Positions 36,592 through 45,242 of a stretch of DNA of 64,000 bases are shown here, in pieces. Below the pieces are notes generated by a model. It searched no databases. It had not been told where the DNA came from and was given only the letters and a program-made list of their open reading frames with translations. Origin of the DNA: MFD01213-c1 sp963704405 (GTDB lineage Bacteria; Planctomycetota; Phycisphaerae; Tepidisphaerales; Tepidisphaeraceae); NCBI GenBank assembly GCA_963704405.1, contig OY969903.1, forward strand, positions 1,736,001 to 1,800,000. Direction: 5' to 3'. The translations under genes were made by a program, and so were the position numbers. The first letter of the stretch is position 1. Each line of letters starts with the position of its first letter.

Positions 36592-37080
36592 ATGAGCCGC
36601 AAGACTGTAATTCTGACCTCGCTGTTTGCCGCAATTGTTCTGGCGACATGGGGAGCCCGAACCCGCCCCGCACGCGCTGATGTCAATCTCGCCAATCCGC
36701 AGATCGTCCCGCAGATCGAGAAAATTATGGGCCTGATCGGCAACGGGAAGATCGACGACGCAATCGCGGCGATGGATTCCTTCAAGGACCATCCCGAAGA
36801 GCGTGAAGGCATACGCGGGCGGCTGATTGAAATCGGAAATTCACAGCAGAAATACAACGGCTTCGACGTGATCGCGACGCAGCGATATTCAGAGCGATTG
36901 GAAGGCGTCTGGGTGCTGGCGTATTACGATCAGGCCCCGCTGATGTTTCAGTTTGTGCTGTATCATCCCAGCGGCCGGGCGGATCAGCCGTGGGCGATCA
37001 CCGCATTCCATCTTCGTGAGGATGTTTTGGAAGAGTTGAAGGACGTTCCGGTGGATTACGTCGGCCACGCGCCGCGGTAA
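36592..37080 (+). CDS. small secreted protein of unknown function
   Basis: GGGAGG ahead of ATG 36592 sets the start MSRKTVILTSLFAAIVLATW, a signal peptide probably cleaved after ARTRPARA. The mature part (about 135 residues) has an N-terminal helical half (PQIVPQIEKIMGLIGNGKID) and a beta-rich half. The second half contains WVLAYYDQAPLMFQFVLYHP and WAITAFHLRED, like small NTF2/DUF3887-type folds. I do not assign a family. Two more small secreted proteins follow on the opposite strand. Confidence 0.7.
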   Translation: MSRKTVILTSLFAAIVLATWGARTRPARADVNLANPQIVPQIEKIMGLIGNGKIDDAIAAMDSFKDHPEEREGIRGRLIEIGNSQQKYNGFDVIATQRYSERLEGVWVLAYYDQAPLMFQFVLYHPSGRADQPWAITAFHLREDVLEELKDVPVDYVGHAPR

Positions 37081-37107
37081 AATGCGGCGCTGCCAAAAAA
37101 GGAAGGT

Positions 37108-37335
37108 TCATCGCCAGTGATGATGCCTTTCATGCTCGCGTTCTTCCCAATGACCTCCCCACCAGCCACCGATCCAGACCTCCTCATGATACGCCGGCTC
37201 GACGACCTCAACGCGGCGGCCATCGTCGTAATAGTCTCGCTCCACCACACGGGCCGGTCGCTCATAAACGACACAGCCCGTTAACGTCAGCATAAGCAAA
37301 CCCGCGAAAATAGTGCTGATGGTTGTGCGGTTCAT
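37108..37335 (-). CDS. small His/Trp/Glu-rich lipoprotein
   Basis: Start MNRTTISTIFAGLLMLTLTG is followed by the lipobox Cys (LTGC at about 17-20), so the 75-residue product is a predicted lipoprotein. The mature part is short and charged, ending in HWEEREHERHHHWR; a metal-binding role is conceivable but only inferred. GAGGTGAC precedes the ATG at 37335. It is downstream of, and probably cotranscribed with, the 37404 gene. Confidence 0.7.
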   Translation of the reverse strand: MNRTTISTIFAGLLMLTLTGCVVYERPARVVERDYYDDGRRVEVVEPAYHEEVWIGGWWGGHWEEREHERHHHWR

Positions 37336-37403
37336 GTTGTCACCTCTGCGCATTCAAGACATCTGAATTACTTCGGCGCGAGATTGTCGCGGCCGGTCAT
37401 GAT

Positions 37404-37997
37404 TTAGAACGGAAGACGCACTTCAAACCGCAGGCCGCCACCTTCAGATCGGGAATAACCTCGCTCAACTTGATCTTCCCAGTGACCGGCGCAAACGAGT
37501 TCCTGACGCTCAATATTCTGCCAGTGCCCCTCGGCGACCAATTGCTGGCGCTGAACGTCTTCATAATGGCCCGCCGTCACGACCACTTCACGAGACTGAT
37601 CCGCGTAATGCGCTGGTTCAACCAGAACCTGCTCGCGATAGACCCGGCGGCGTCCCCATTCCAAACGAACGACATCCTGCCACTCATAGCGATCCGGCAC
37701 CCAGACGCGGACACATTCCGTGCGAACCCCTGGCGCAACCCATACCCGTTCGCATACGGTTTGATACACCGGCTCAACCCATTGGCGATCGCTGACCGTT
37801 CGATAAACCGGTTCAACCCAGACGCGGCTTTCGCGAAGCTCCGGCTGCCATGCGCGAGGGCCAGGAATCTCAACCTCAACCCGTGCGCGCCCGCGATCGT
37901 CGTTGTCATAATGCCGCGCCAATGCCGAGGCCGGCGCCGCGGCCATTGCCGCCAAAGCTAAAGCTGCTACCGAAAGATTTCGAATTGCCTTGTTCAT
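37404..37997 (-). CDS. secreted protein made of about eight 14-residue repeats
   Basis: AAGGAG precedes ATG 37997, giving signal peptide MNKAIRNLSVAALALAAMAA (cleavage near ASALA). After a short acidic start, two sets of tandem repeats follow. One set is like RVWVEPVYRTV, QWVEPVYQTV, RVWVAPGVRTE and RVWVPDRYEW. The other is like VLVEPAHYADQ, VVVTAGHYEDV, LVAEGHWQNI and LVCAGHWEDQ. The repeats alternate hydrophobic and polar residues as in beta strands. I know no function. The length is 197 residues, with two isolated cysteines. The lipoprotein gene lies 68 bases downstream. Confidence 0.75.
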   Translation of the reverse strand: MNKAIRNLSVAALALAAMAAAPASALARHYDNDDRGRARVEVEIPGPRAWQPELRESRVWVEPVYRTVSDRQWVEPVYQTVCERVWVAPGVRTECVRVWVPDRYEWQDVVRLEWGRRRVYREQVLVEPAHYADQSREVVVTAGHYEDVQRQQLVAEGHWQNIERQELVCAGHWEDQVERGYSRSEGGGLRFEVRLPF

Positions 37998-38276
37998 ATA
38001 ACTGACTCCTTCGCGGCGGTTCTGATTTATGATTCCTCGCAGGCCTTTTGCGGCCTCGCGCCAGTCGTCCTGACGCCACCGGAAGAAGAGACACAAGACA
38101 ATCAGGAAAGTTAGTCTTAGCTATCATGTTGAATTCATTGGAGTTGCGGCAAGCATCCAAGATGAGCGGCCTGGGGGCCTCGGTCCTGTAATCCGATGAC
38201 GCTGGGTCCGCAATTATCTGCAATCGAATGCGCTCCAAAACGCGACAGTTTCATCTGTAATTGCTACCTTCTTCCA

Positions 38277-38477
38277 ATGGCCTACGGCGATCGCGATTTT
38301 CGGCATGGTCTTCGGAACATCATTAACAGCTTGTCGCTGGCGCTGGAGGCATACGCCGTCAGCAACGACCAGGAGCGTGTGCAGTGGATGGAGATGATTG
38401 ACATGACCGCCGACGAGGCGATTGAAATCATCGATAAGAATCCCCCGCCTCCGGACCAACCGCCCGCCGCCGAATAA
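38277..38477 (+). CDS. small helical protein with a DHp/Spo0B-like His motif
   Basis: The 66-residue product MAYGDRDFRHGLRNIINSLS then continues with LALEAYAVSNDQERVQWMEM, two predicted helices, and an acidic Pro-rich tail. The first helix FRHGLRNIINSL resembles the H-box of histidine kinases and Spo0B (H-x-L-x-N). The rest could be the second dimerisation helix. No ATPase domain is present. The call as phosphotransfer-like is inference from one motif. The coding nature is supported by helix periodicity, not by a strong ribosome site. Confidence 0.5.
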   Translation: MAYGDRDFRHGLRNIINSLSLALEAYAVSNDQERVQWMEMIDMTADEAIEIIDKNPPPPDQPPAAE

Positions 38478-38618
38478 AGCATTCCAGTTATATTATGACA
38501 GCAATTGGGTCCAAACCGCATCAATTCAATACCCCTGTTCCCTTGACCACTACCCCCCAACCTACTATCCTTTCGACCCTTAACTGGCCCAATCCCCCGC
38601 GCGTGCGGGGGCGGGCAA

Positions 38619-38624
38619 TATAAT
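38619..38624 (+). promoter_or_regulatory. candidate -10 element upstream of rpsO
   Basis: TATAAT at 38619-38624 is a perfect -10, about 80 bases before the rpsO start, and follows a GC-rich palindrome (CCCCCGCGCGTGCGGGGG). No good -35 is at the right spacing, so the call is tentative. The leader after it contains a small CCGGC/GCCGG hairpin. Confidence 0.3.
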
Positions 38625-38704
38625 GACCGGCTGTGCCGGCTGTTTAGCGGAATGCGTGTTTCCGCCTTCAAAACGGCTCGCCGCCTGGTGTCTCAGGAGT
38701 AGTC

Positions 38705-38974
38705 ATGTCCATCACGGCTGAAGCAAAGACCAGGATTCTTGGCGATTACCAGATTCACAAAAAAGATACCGGCTCGCCTGAAGTGCAGATCGCGTTGCTT
38801 ACCAAGCGGATCACCGAGCTGACCGAGCACCTCAAGACCCACAAAAAGGACCATTCGTCCCGCCGCGGGCTCTTGAAGATGGTTGGCAAGCGAAACAGTT
38901 TGCTGAAGTATCTCACCCGCGAAGATCGAACGCGATACCAGCAGATCATCAGTCGGCTGGGCCTGAGAAAGTAA
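38705..38974 (+). CDS. rpsO: 30S ribosomal protein S15
   Basis: S15 binds the 16S rRNA central domain early in assembly. The 89-residue length is exact for the family. Diagnostic stretches are DTGSPEVQIALLTKRITELT and HKKDHSSRRGLLKMVGKRNS, then LLKYL and the ending RYQQIISRLGLRK. CAGGAGT precedes the ATG. In many bacteria S15 represses its own mRNA; nothing here proves that. pnp follows, the usual pair. Confidence 0.98.
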   Translation: MSITAEAKTRILGDYQIHKKDTGSPEVQIALLTKRITELTEHLKTHKKDHSSRRGLLKMVGKRNSLLKYLTREDRTRYQQIISRLGLRK

Positions 38975-38986
38975 AACGAAATAAAG

Positions 38987-39010
38987 CAGGGCACGCGTGT
39001 GCGTGCCCTG
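38987..39010 (+). terminator. intrinsic-type terminator hairpin after rpsO
   Basis: CAGGGCACGC (38987-38996) pairs perfectly with GCGTGCCCTG (39001-39010) around GTGT. The following bases TTCTGTTTG form a weak U-rich tail, so termination may be partial, allowing some pnp readthrough. Confidence 0.8.
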
Positions 39011-39128
39011 TTCTGTTTGATGTGTTGCCCGGTTTTCGCCCGATCGGATCGGCCTCGGCCCGAATACGGCGCGAACCCCACCGGACCGCCACAGATGCAC
39101 ACACCCGCACATGGGAATTGAAATGTAG

Positions 39129-39179
39129 AAGACGTGAAACGCGAACGGAAGCGAAGGTTCCTTTCCCGTGTCACGTCTT
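39129..39179 (+). promoter_or_regulatory. stem-loop in the pnp leader
   Basis: AAGACGTGAAACG (39129-39141) pairs with CGTGTCACGTCTT (39167-39179) at 12 of 13 positions, across a 25-base loop. It lies 81 bases before the pnp start. In E. coli a pnp leader hairpin is cut by RNase III and mediates PNPase autoregulation; a similar role here is inference. The words also resemble dispersed repeats. Confidence 0.45.
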
Positions 39180-39260
39180 GCTGTTTCAATCGCTCGTGTC
39201 TGGATCTGTCCATCTGTGGCCCCTGATAAAATCCATCCGAGGCCGCAAGGAAATCCATAC

Positions 39261-41555
39261 ATGCAAGCCATTCGAGTTGAACGCCAGATCGGCGGTCGCA
39301 GTCTTTCCATTGAAACCGGCACCTTCGCCAAGCTCGCCGACGGTTCGGTCACGGTGCAGTACGGGGAGACGGTTGTTTTCGCCGCTGTCGTCCGGGCTGC
39401 TCCGCGCGAGGGGATCGACTTTTTCCCGTTGCAGGTGGACTACCGTGAGCGCCGCGCCGCCGCCGGCAAATTTCCCGGCGGATTCATGAAGCGAGAAGGC
39501 CGCCCGACCACCAAGGAAATCCTGACCGCCCGCCTGATCGACCGCCCGCTGCGTCCGCTGTTCCCCAAGGGGTTCATGGATGAAGTTCAGATTCATCTGA
39601 ACGTGCTGGCGTTTGACGGCCAAAACGATCCCGACGTGTTCAGTGGCATCGCCGCCAGCTCCGCGCTGGCGATCAGCGATATCCCCTTTACCGCCCCCAC
39701 CGCTCACGCCCGCGTTGGCCGGATCAACGGCGAACTGATTCTCTACCCCACGATCGAGCAGCTTGAATTCAGCGATTTCGACATCGTCGTCGCCGGCACG
39801 AAAAACGCTGTGAACATGATCGAAGTGGGTTCGCGCGAAGTCGCTGAAGATGACATCGCCGACGCGATTGAGTTTGGCCACAAGTCGATCATTGAGATCG
39901 TCGGCGCGATTGAAGAGTTGCACAAGAAAGCCGGCCGCGAGAAGGTCGGCGACATCAAGCAGCCGGATGCGGCTTTCGTCGCGTCCATCAAATCCAAGGT
40001 CACCGACAAAATTCGCGAAGTGAAGGGCAAAGCGGGCAAGGCCGATCGTTCCGACGCGATCAAGAAGATTCAAACCGACCTGCTGGCCGAGCTTGCCCCG
40101 CCGGTCACTGATCCCAACGCGCCGTATGGCCAGATCATCGCCCAGAAGGACAAGGCCAAGCAGGTTCGCGCCGTCTTCAGCGAAGTGGAAGAGCATGTCA
40201 CCCGCGAAGCGATCCTGGCCGGTGTTCGCCCGGACGGCCGCGGGTTTAATGACATCCGCCCGATTTCGTGCAGCGTTGGCGTTCTGCCGCGCGTGCATGG
40301 GTCATCGGTTTTCAGCCGCGGCGAAACCCAGGCGATGTGCACCGTCACCCTCGGCACCAGCAGCGACGAACAGATGGTGGACGGGCTGATCGAAGAGTAC
40401 AGCCAGAAATTCATGCTGCACTACAACTTCCCCAGCTACAGCGTCGGTGAAGTTCGCCCGATCCGCGGGCCGGGCCGGCGTGAAATCGGCCACGGCGCGC
40501 TCGCCGAGCGCAGCCTGATCGCGGTCCTGCCGGCCGTCGATCAGTTCCCCTACACCGTGAAGATCATCAGCGACATCCTCGAATCCAACGGTTCCAGCTC
40601 GATGGCCAGCAGTTGCGGCGGAACGCTCGCGCTCATGGACGCTGGTGTCCCCATCACCAAGCCCGTCGCCGGCATCAGCGTCGGACTGGTCAAGGAAGGC
40701 AATCGCCAGGAACTGCTCACCGACATCATCGGTGAAGAAGATCACTTCGGCGACATGGACTTCAAAGTCTGCGGCACCCGCGACGGAATCACCGCCATCC
40801 AGCTCGACATTAAGATCGAAGGCATCGATTACAAAGTCATCCGCGACACGCTCCACCGCGCCAAGGAAGCCCGGCTGAAGATTCTCGCGATCATGGAAAA
40901 GACCCTGCCCGCCCCGCGCAAGGAAATCAGCAAGTGGGCCCCGCGCCTGCTGACGATCAAGATCGATCCGGAAAAGATCGGCAAGATCATCGGCCCAGGC
41001 GGCAAGAACATCAAAGCCCTCCAGGCTGACACCGGCGCCAACGTCGATATCGAAGACGACGGCACGGTCTACATCAGCAGCGTGGATTCTGCCGGCGCTG
41101 AGCGTTGCCGTGACATCATCGAAGCGATGACCGCCGAGGTGAAGGTCGGCAAGATTTATTCCGGCCGCGTGGTCAGCATCAAGGATTTCGGCGCGTTCGT
41201 CGAGATCGCCCCGGAAACCGACGGCCTGTGCCACGTCTCCGAACTGAGCGACAAATACGTCGACCGCGTTGACGATGTCGTGAAGATGGGCGACGAGATC
41301 AAAGTGAAGGTGCTGCTGATCGACGACCAGGGCCGCATCAAGCTGTCGCGAAAAGCCGCCATGCTCGAACTCGGCGAAAGCGACCCCGAACCCGTCGGCG
41401 CCCCCGCCGGTGACCGCGAAGGCGGTGGTGGCGGCGACTTCCGAGGCGGTGGTGACCGAGGCCCGCGCGGAGGCGGAGGCGGAGGCGGAGGCGGTCGAGG
41501 CGGTGATCGCGGTCCCCGAGGCGGAGGCGGTGGACGCGGTCCGCGTCGCGACTGA
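39261..41555 (+). CDS. pnp: polyribonucleotide nucleotidyltransferase (PNPase) with Gly/Arg-rich tail
   Basis: PNPase degrades RNA 3' to 5' by phosphorolysis. Domains in order in 764 residues: RNase PH 1 (about 10-140, FPLQVDYRERRAAAGKFPGG), a helical linker, RNase PH 2 (about 320-530, GRREIGHGALAERSL and SNGSSSMASSCGGTLALMDA). KH (about 555-610, KIGKIIGPGGKNIKALQADT) and S1 (about 622-690, GKIYSGRVVSIKDFGAFVEI) follow. The start MQAIRVERQIGGRSLSIETG fits the family. After S1 comes a 50-residue tail of Gly and Arg with RGG-like units, which most PNPases lack and which may add RNA binding. It is encoded by GGAGGC repeats. Confidence 0.96.
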   Translation: MQAIRVERQIGGRSLSIETGTFAKLADGSVTVQYGETVVFAAVVRAAPREGIDFFPLQVDYRERRAAAGKFPGGFMKREGRPTTKEILTARLIDRPLRPLFPKGFMDEVQIHLNVLAFDGQNDPDVFSGIAASSALAISDIPFTAPTAHARVGRINGELILYPTIEQLEFSDFDIVVAGTKNAVNMIEVGSREVAEDDIADAIEFGHKSIIEIVGAIEELHKKAGREKVGDIKQPDAAFVASIKSKVTDKIREVKGKAGKADRSDAIKKIQTDLLAELAPPVTDPNAPYGQIIAQKDKAKQVRAVFSEVEEHVTREAILAGVRPDGRGFNDIRPISCSVGVLPRVHGSSVFSRGETQAMCTVTLGTSSDEQMVDGLIEEYSQKFMLHYNFPSYSVGEVRPIRGPGRREIGHGALAERSLIAVLPAVDQFPYTVKIISDILESNGSSSMASSCGGTLALMDAGVPITKPVAGISVGLVKEGNRQELLTDIIGEEDHFGDMDFKVCGTRDGITAIQLDIKIEGIDYKVIRDTLHRAKEARLKILAIMEKTLPAPRKEISKWAPRLLTIKIDPEKIGKIIGPGGKNIKALQADTGANVDIEDDGTVYISSVDSAGAERCRDIIEAMTAEVKVGKIYSGRVVSIKDFGAFVEIAPETDGLCHVSELSDKYVDRVDDVVKMGDEIKVKVLLIDDQGRIKLSRKAAMLELGESDPEPVGAPAGDREGGGGGDFRGGGDRGPRGGGGGGGGGRGGDRGPRGGGGGRGPRRD

Positions 41556-41753
41556 TCCGGGCGATTACATTTAACGTTCAAACGCAGCAGGGCGGCCCTT
41601 CAAAGGGTTGCCCTGCGTCATTTCGCAAAGGCCCTTAATTATCCGCGCTGGCAAAGGGCCTGGCGGCTTCGCCGCGGGATGCGTGAGGAGTCGCGTGCCG
41701 CCCTCGCGCATCTGCCCTACACATTCACCCGCTCACGCGGTACGCTCGGTGAC

Positions 41754-42155
41754 ATGTTGGAGTGGTTCAAGAGCCTGATCGGCAAAAACGAGTCGCCACG
41801 GGATGCATTGGGGGATCGTGGCGAGAATGTCGCCGGGCGGTATTTGCGCAATCAGGGATACAAAATCATCGTCCGGAATTTTCGCTGCGAACTTGGCGAA
41901 ATCGACATCATTGCCCGGGATGGCAAGACGCTGGTGTTCGTGGAAGTGAAGACCCGTGCATATGACGATCCCACGCCTGAAGAACAGGTGAACATCGAGA
42001 AGCAGCATCAGATCACCAAGGCGGCCAAGCTTTATCTCAGCCGCTATGGTGTACCGCAGCCACCGGCGCGGTTTGATGTGGTGGCCATCATCTGGCCCAA
42101 CGGGCGGGAGCCGCAAATCCGCCACACGACGGATGCGTTTGAGGCGACTTCTTAA
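41754..42155 (+). CDS. UPF0102/YraN-family protein (nuclease-like fold)
   Basis: YraN-like proteins share a restriction-endonuclease-like core but have no settled function. In this 133-residue protein the core motifs are RGENVAGRYLRNQGYKIIVR (about 22-41), CELGEIDIIARDGKTLVFVE, then VKTR (about 45-70). These carry the E-xx-D and E-x-K residues expected of the fold. The start at 41754 is preferred over one 25 codons upstream. tatD starts 41 bases later and may be cotranscribed. Confidence 0.85.
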   Translation: MLEWFKSLIGKNESPRDALGDRGENVAGRYLRNQGYKIIVRNFRCELGEIDIIARDGKTLVFVEVKTRAYDDPTPEEQVNIEKQHQITKAAKLYLSRYGVPQPPARFDVVAIIWPNGREPQIRHTTDAFEATS

Positions 42156-42196
42156 GACGTGTTAAAAAGACCATTGGTCCGTTGCATATTCGGCGC

Positions 42197-42962
42197 ATGA
42201 TCGACACCCATTGCCATCTCACAGATCCGCGGCTGCAATCGCAGTTGGGCGACGTGCTTGCCCGCGCAGACGGCGGGCATATCCCGATTGATTACGATCG
42301 GAACGGAACTGAAGGATGATCGCCACTGCGTGGAGCTTTGCCAGAACAGGCCGAATGTGCGGTGTGCGGTGGGGGTGCATCCGAATTATGTTTCCGAAGT
42401 TGAAGAATCGGATCTGCCGCAATTGAGGGAGATTCAGTCAGATCCTTATGTAGTGGCGCTGGGGGAGATGGGGCTTGATTACCATTACGGCCAAGAGGCG
42501 AAGCAGAGGCAGGCTGATTTTTTTCAGCATCAGCTTCAGCTTGCGACGGAAGTGAATAAACCGGTGGTCATTCATTGCCGCGAAGCATTTGACGACTGCC
42601 TGGCGATCATTCGGAACTTCCCGAGCGTTCGCGCGCTGTTCCACTGTTTCACCGGCACGCTGAGCGAGGCGAAGCGAGTGCTGAACGGCGGCTACTGCCT
42701 GGGGTTCACGGGGGTCATGACATTCAAAACATCCGATGAACTGCGGGAGGTGGTGAAAATGGCGCCCGCGGATCGATTCGTGGTGGAAACGGATGCGCCA
42801 TACCTGTCTCCGGAGCCATTGCGGAAACAAAAGGTGAATGAGCCTTCGCTGGTGATTCACATTGCCGCGCGGGTGGCGCAGCTGCGTGGCGTGACGATAG
42901 CGGAACTGGATGATCAGACGACAAAAACCGCGAACGCATTTTTCGGGTGGCCCGCCGGATGA
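42197..42962 (+). pseudogene. TatD-family metal-dependent hydrolase (DNase), broken by one frameshift
   Basis: The first frame starts MIDTHCHLTDPRLQSQLGDV with the metal-binding THCH. It should continue but breaks near 42262. The second frame resumes with QTAGISRLITIGTELKDD and runs through AVGVHPNYVSEVE, ALGEMGLDYHYGQEAKQRQ, VVIHCREAFDD, LFHCFTGTLSEAKRVLNGG and RFVVETDAPYLSPEPLR to TGA at 42962. Restoring two bases (CGCGCGCAG for CGCGCAG) rejoins them as LARAQTAGI, about 255 residues, the normal length. Every metal ligand is then present. TatD enzymes act in DNA turnover and repair. Confidence 0.9.
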
Positions 42963-43068
42963 GTTCGTGCGGAGGTCCAGCCCAAATAAGAATCTGCACC
43001 CGGCCGCGATTCAAACTTCACCCTCGTTACAAATTGCGTCTAATTCGCCGGCTGACTACACTCAAATC

Positions 43069-44586
43069 ATGACCATGGAGCGGCGGGGCGGCGGGAGTTT
43101 CGATCTTATTCGATATCGCATTGCGTGGAGAAATGCACTCATCGCCGTGGTTGTGGCGGGGTGCGTTTTCCGATTGGCGCAATATCTGGCAGATCGGTCC
43201 TATTGGCCTGATGAGGCCTTGCTTACTTTGAACATCATGAACCGGCCGGCGCGGGAGTTGGCTGGCCTACTCGATTATAAACAGGCCGCGCCGCCATTGT
43301 TTTTGTGGGTGGAACGGGGCCTGTTCGTTGCATTTGGGGGATCGGAATATGTCATGCGTGCGGTTCCGCTGGCCGCCTCGATTGCGACATTGATCTTGTT
43401 TGCGCTGCTTGCCCGACGATTGCTTTCGCCGGCGGCGGCGGGGGTTGCAGTGGCGCTGCTGGCGTGGTCGGATCGACTGATCTGGCATGCATCGGAGGTG
43501 AAACAATACAGCGGTGATGTCCTTTGCGCCACGTTGCTGTTTTACCTTGCGTTCGGCATGCGGCGGCCTATATCGGACATCGTGCGCTTCGCGGTCATTT
43601 CGCTTGGGGCGGCTGTGCTGATCTGGTTCTCTCATCCGGCGGCGATCATCTTTGGCGCGGTAAGCCTGACGATGTTTTTTCGGGTTTTGCGCAGTGATGA
43701 CGGCGCGCTGGTGCGGGGGCTCGGGGCCGTTTGCGGATTGATCACCGCCGCATCATTTTTGGTTTTGTATCGTGTTTCCATCCGTCATCATGATACGGGG
43801 TTGGATGAGTTCTGGCGGGGAGGGTTTGTCGATTGGTCGCATCCGATGTCGATCCCGCTTTGGCTTTGCCGCCAGACATTCAGTATCTGCGATCATCCAT
43901 ATCCATCACTTGGAAGTGTGGTGCTGATCCTGGCCGCATGCGGTGTGGCAGCGTGGTGGAAAACGCATCGGGACATTCTGCATGAGGTGCTGCTGTTTCC
44001 GCTGGGGCTGACGCTGCTGGCGGCAGGGGCACATCGATTCCCGTATACGGGGGATCGGGTGACGGTATATCTCCTGCCGGGATTGTTCCTCGTGGTCGCC
44101 GGTGGATTTCAGTGGCTTGGCGAAGTCTTGAGCGAACGTCGGCGCTATCTGGCCTGGTTGATTGTGCTGCCGCTGCTTCTGGATGGGGGAGCGCAAGCCG
44201 CCTATCACCTGGTGGTTCCACGGTCGGTTGGGAATATCAAACCGGCGGTTCAGTATGTGCGAAGCCATCGCAAGCCGGGCGAGGCATTGTATGTGGTTTC
44301 AGAGGATTTCCCTCTTCATTCGCATCTGGCGTTGGAATTGTTCTGTTACTGGCCGCATCCGGAGCCGCCTGTGTTTGTCGGGGTTGATACGCCTGCGGAT
44401 ATTGAGGCGAATCGATTCTGGCTGGTGTTTTCGTTTCAACCGCGACATGGGGTTTGGCATGCCGAGCGATTTCTGGCGGGGGTGCGGAAATCATTCACGC
44501 AGGTTGACCAGATGATCGAACCGACCGGCGGAGCGGCGTTTCTTTTTGAACGGAAAATCGCGGGATTGAGTTCAGGCGGACATTGA
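43069..44586 (+). CDS. GT39/ArnT-like membrane glycosyltransferase
   Basis: From ATG 43069 the 505-residue protein has about eleven hydrophobic helices. The first extracytoplasmic loop carries YWPDEALLTLNIMNR, the Asp-Glu pair of GT-C enzymes. Later come LIWHASEVKQYSGDVLCATL (the family K-Q-Y-S-x-D block) and a hydrophilic C-terminal part. Such enzymes transfer a sugar from polyprenol phosphate to a lipid, glycan or protein; the acceptor is unknown. The gene ends 15 bases inside the 3' end of fliS, on the opposite strand. Confidence 0.8.
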   Translation: MTMERRGGGSFDLIRYRIAWRNALIAVVVAGCVFRLAQYLADRSYWPDEALLTLNIMNRPARELAGLLDYKQAAPPLFLWVERGLFVAFGGSEYVMRAVPLAASIATLILFALLARRLLSPAAAGVAVALLAWSDRLIWHASEVKQYSGDVLCATLLFYLAFGMRRPISDIVRFAVISLGAAVLIWFSHPAAIIFGAVSLTMFFRVLRSDDGALVRGLGAVCGLITAASFLVLYRVSIRHHDTGLDEFWRGGFVDWSHPMSIPLWLCRQTFSICDHPYPSLGSVVLILAACGVAAWWKTHRDILHEVLLFPLGLTLLAAGAHRFPYTGDRVTVYLLPGLFLVVAGGFQWLGEVLSERRRYLAWLIVLPLLLDGGAQAAYHLVVPRSVGNIKPAVQYVRSHRKPGEALYVVSEDFPLHSHLALELFCYWPHPEPPVFVGVDTPADIEANRFWLVFSFQPRHGVWHAERFLAGVRKSFTQVDQMIEPTGGAAFLFERKIAGLSSGGH

Positions 44587-45075
44587 AATGCTGGCTTCCA
44601 TGCGTGCGTCCGGCGATGGGATGGCGAGCTTGGTCGCGGCCACGCCGGCTTTAGACTTGCCGACCTGGTCTAGAAGCATATGCCACGTTTCGCGCTGGAA
44701 CTTCAGCACATTCATCGCCTCGTCCAGCGATTCCATCTTGTGCTCAACGCTGGCTTCGATCAGTTTTTTGTAAGCGTACTGATAAAGGGCCGCCAATCGG
44801 CTGCATAAGTCCGGCGAGACATCGTGCTTCAATGTTGACAGCATCTCCGTCAGAATCTTCTGCACTCGCGAAACGTTCTGATATGTCTGTTCGTAATTTT
44901 TCTGGGCTAAGGCCGCCCGGGCCTGTTCGCCGAATCGAAGAGCACCGTCGAACAACATCATCTGCAGTTGTTCGGGGGTCGCGGTCATCACGCGGGTGCG
45001 GAGGTAGTTCTGAGCCGCCTGGGGATTGGTCTGGGGCTTGGAAGGCGTGGCTGGAAGGGGGGTCTTCGGATTCAT
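44572..45075 (-). CDS. fliS: flagellar export chaperone FliS
   Basis: FliS binds the flagellin C-terminus to stop early polymerisation. The protein begins MNPKTPLPATPSKPQTNPQA, then YLRTRVMTATPEQLQMMLFD, the FliS signature. NVSRVQKILTEMLSTLKHDV and LYQYAYKKLIEASVEHKMES follow. At 167 residues it is longer than usual (about 130) because of N- and C-terminal additions. AGGAAG supports ATG 45075. It follows fliD on minus with 167 bases between. No flagellin gene is in the window. Confidence 0.92.
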   Translation of the reverse strand: MNPKTPLPATPSKPQTNPQAAQNYLRTRVMTATPEQLQMMLFDGALRFGEQARAALAQKNYEQTYQNVSRVQKILTEMLSTLKHDVSPDLCSRLAALYQYAYKKLIEASVEHKMESLDEAMNVLKFQRETWHMLLDQVGKSKAGVAATKLAIPSPDARMEASISMSA

Positions 45076-45242
45076 GGAGTACAACTTCCTGGTTGGTCAT
45101 CAGACGAATACGACCATTCCCAGAATCTATCGGCACGCTCGCGGCACTAAATTAATAAGCTTGCGGTGCTGCAACTTCCTCAGACGCGCAGAAACTGCCG
45201 GCCATTCCCAGTTATTTGGGCGTCAAGGCGGATCGGGCCTCT

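Noticed and set aside
39186..41234. Two long minus frames (370 and 310 codons) antisense to pnp
   Set aside because: Shadows of the pnp codon pattern; the plus-strand PNPase is unambiguous.
41461..41540. CRISPR- or satellite-like repeat in GGAGGC runs
   Set aside because: It is in frame and encodes the Gly/Arg tail of PNPase; no spacer pattern.
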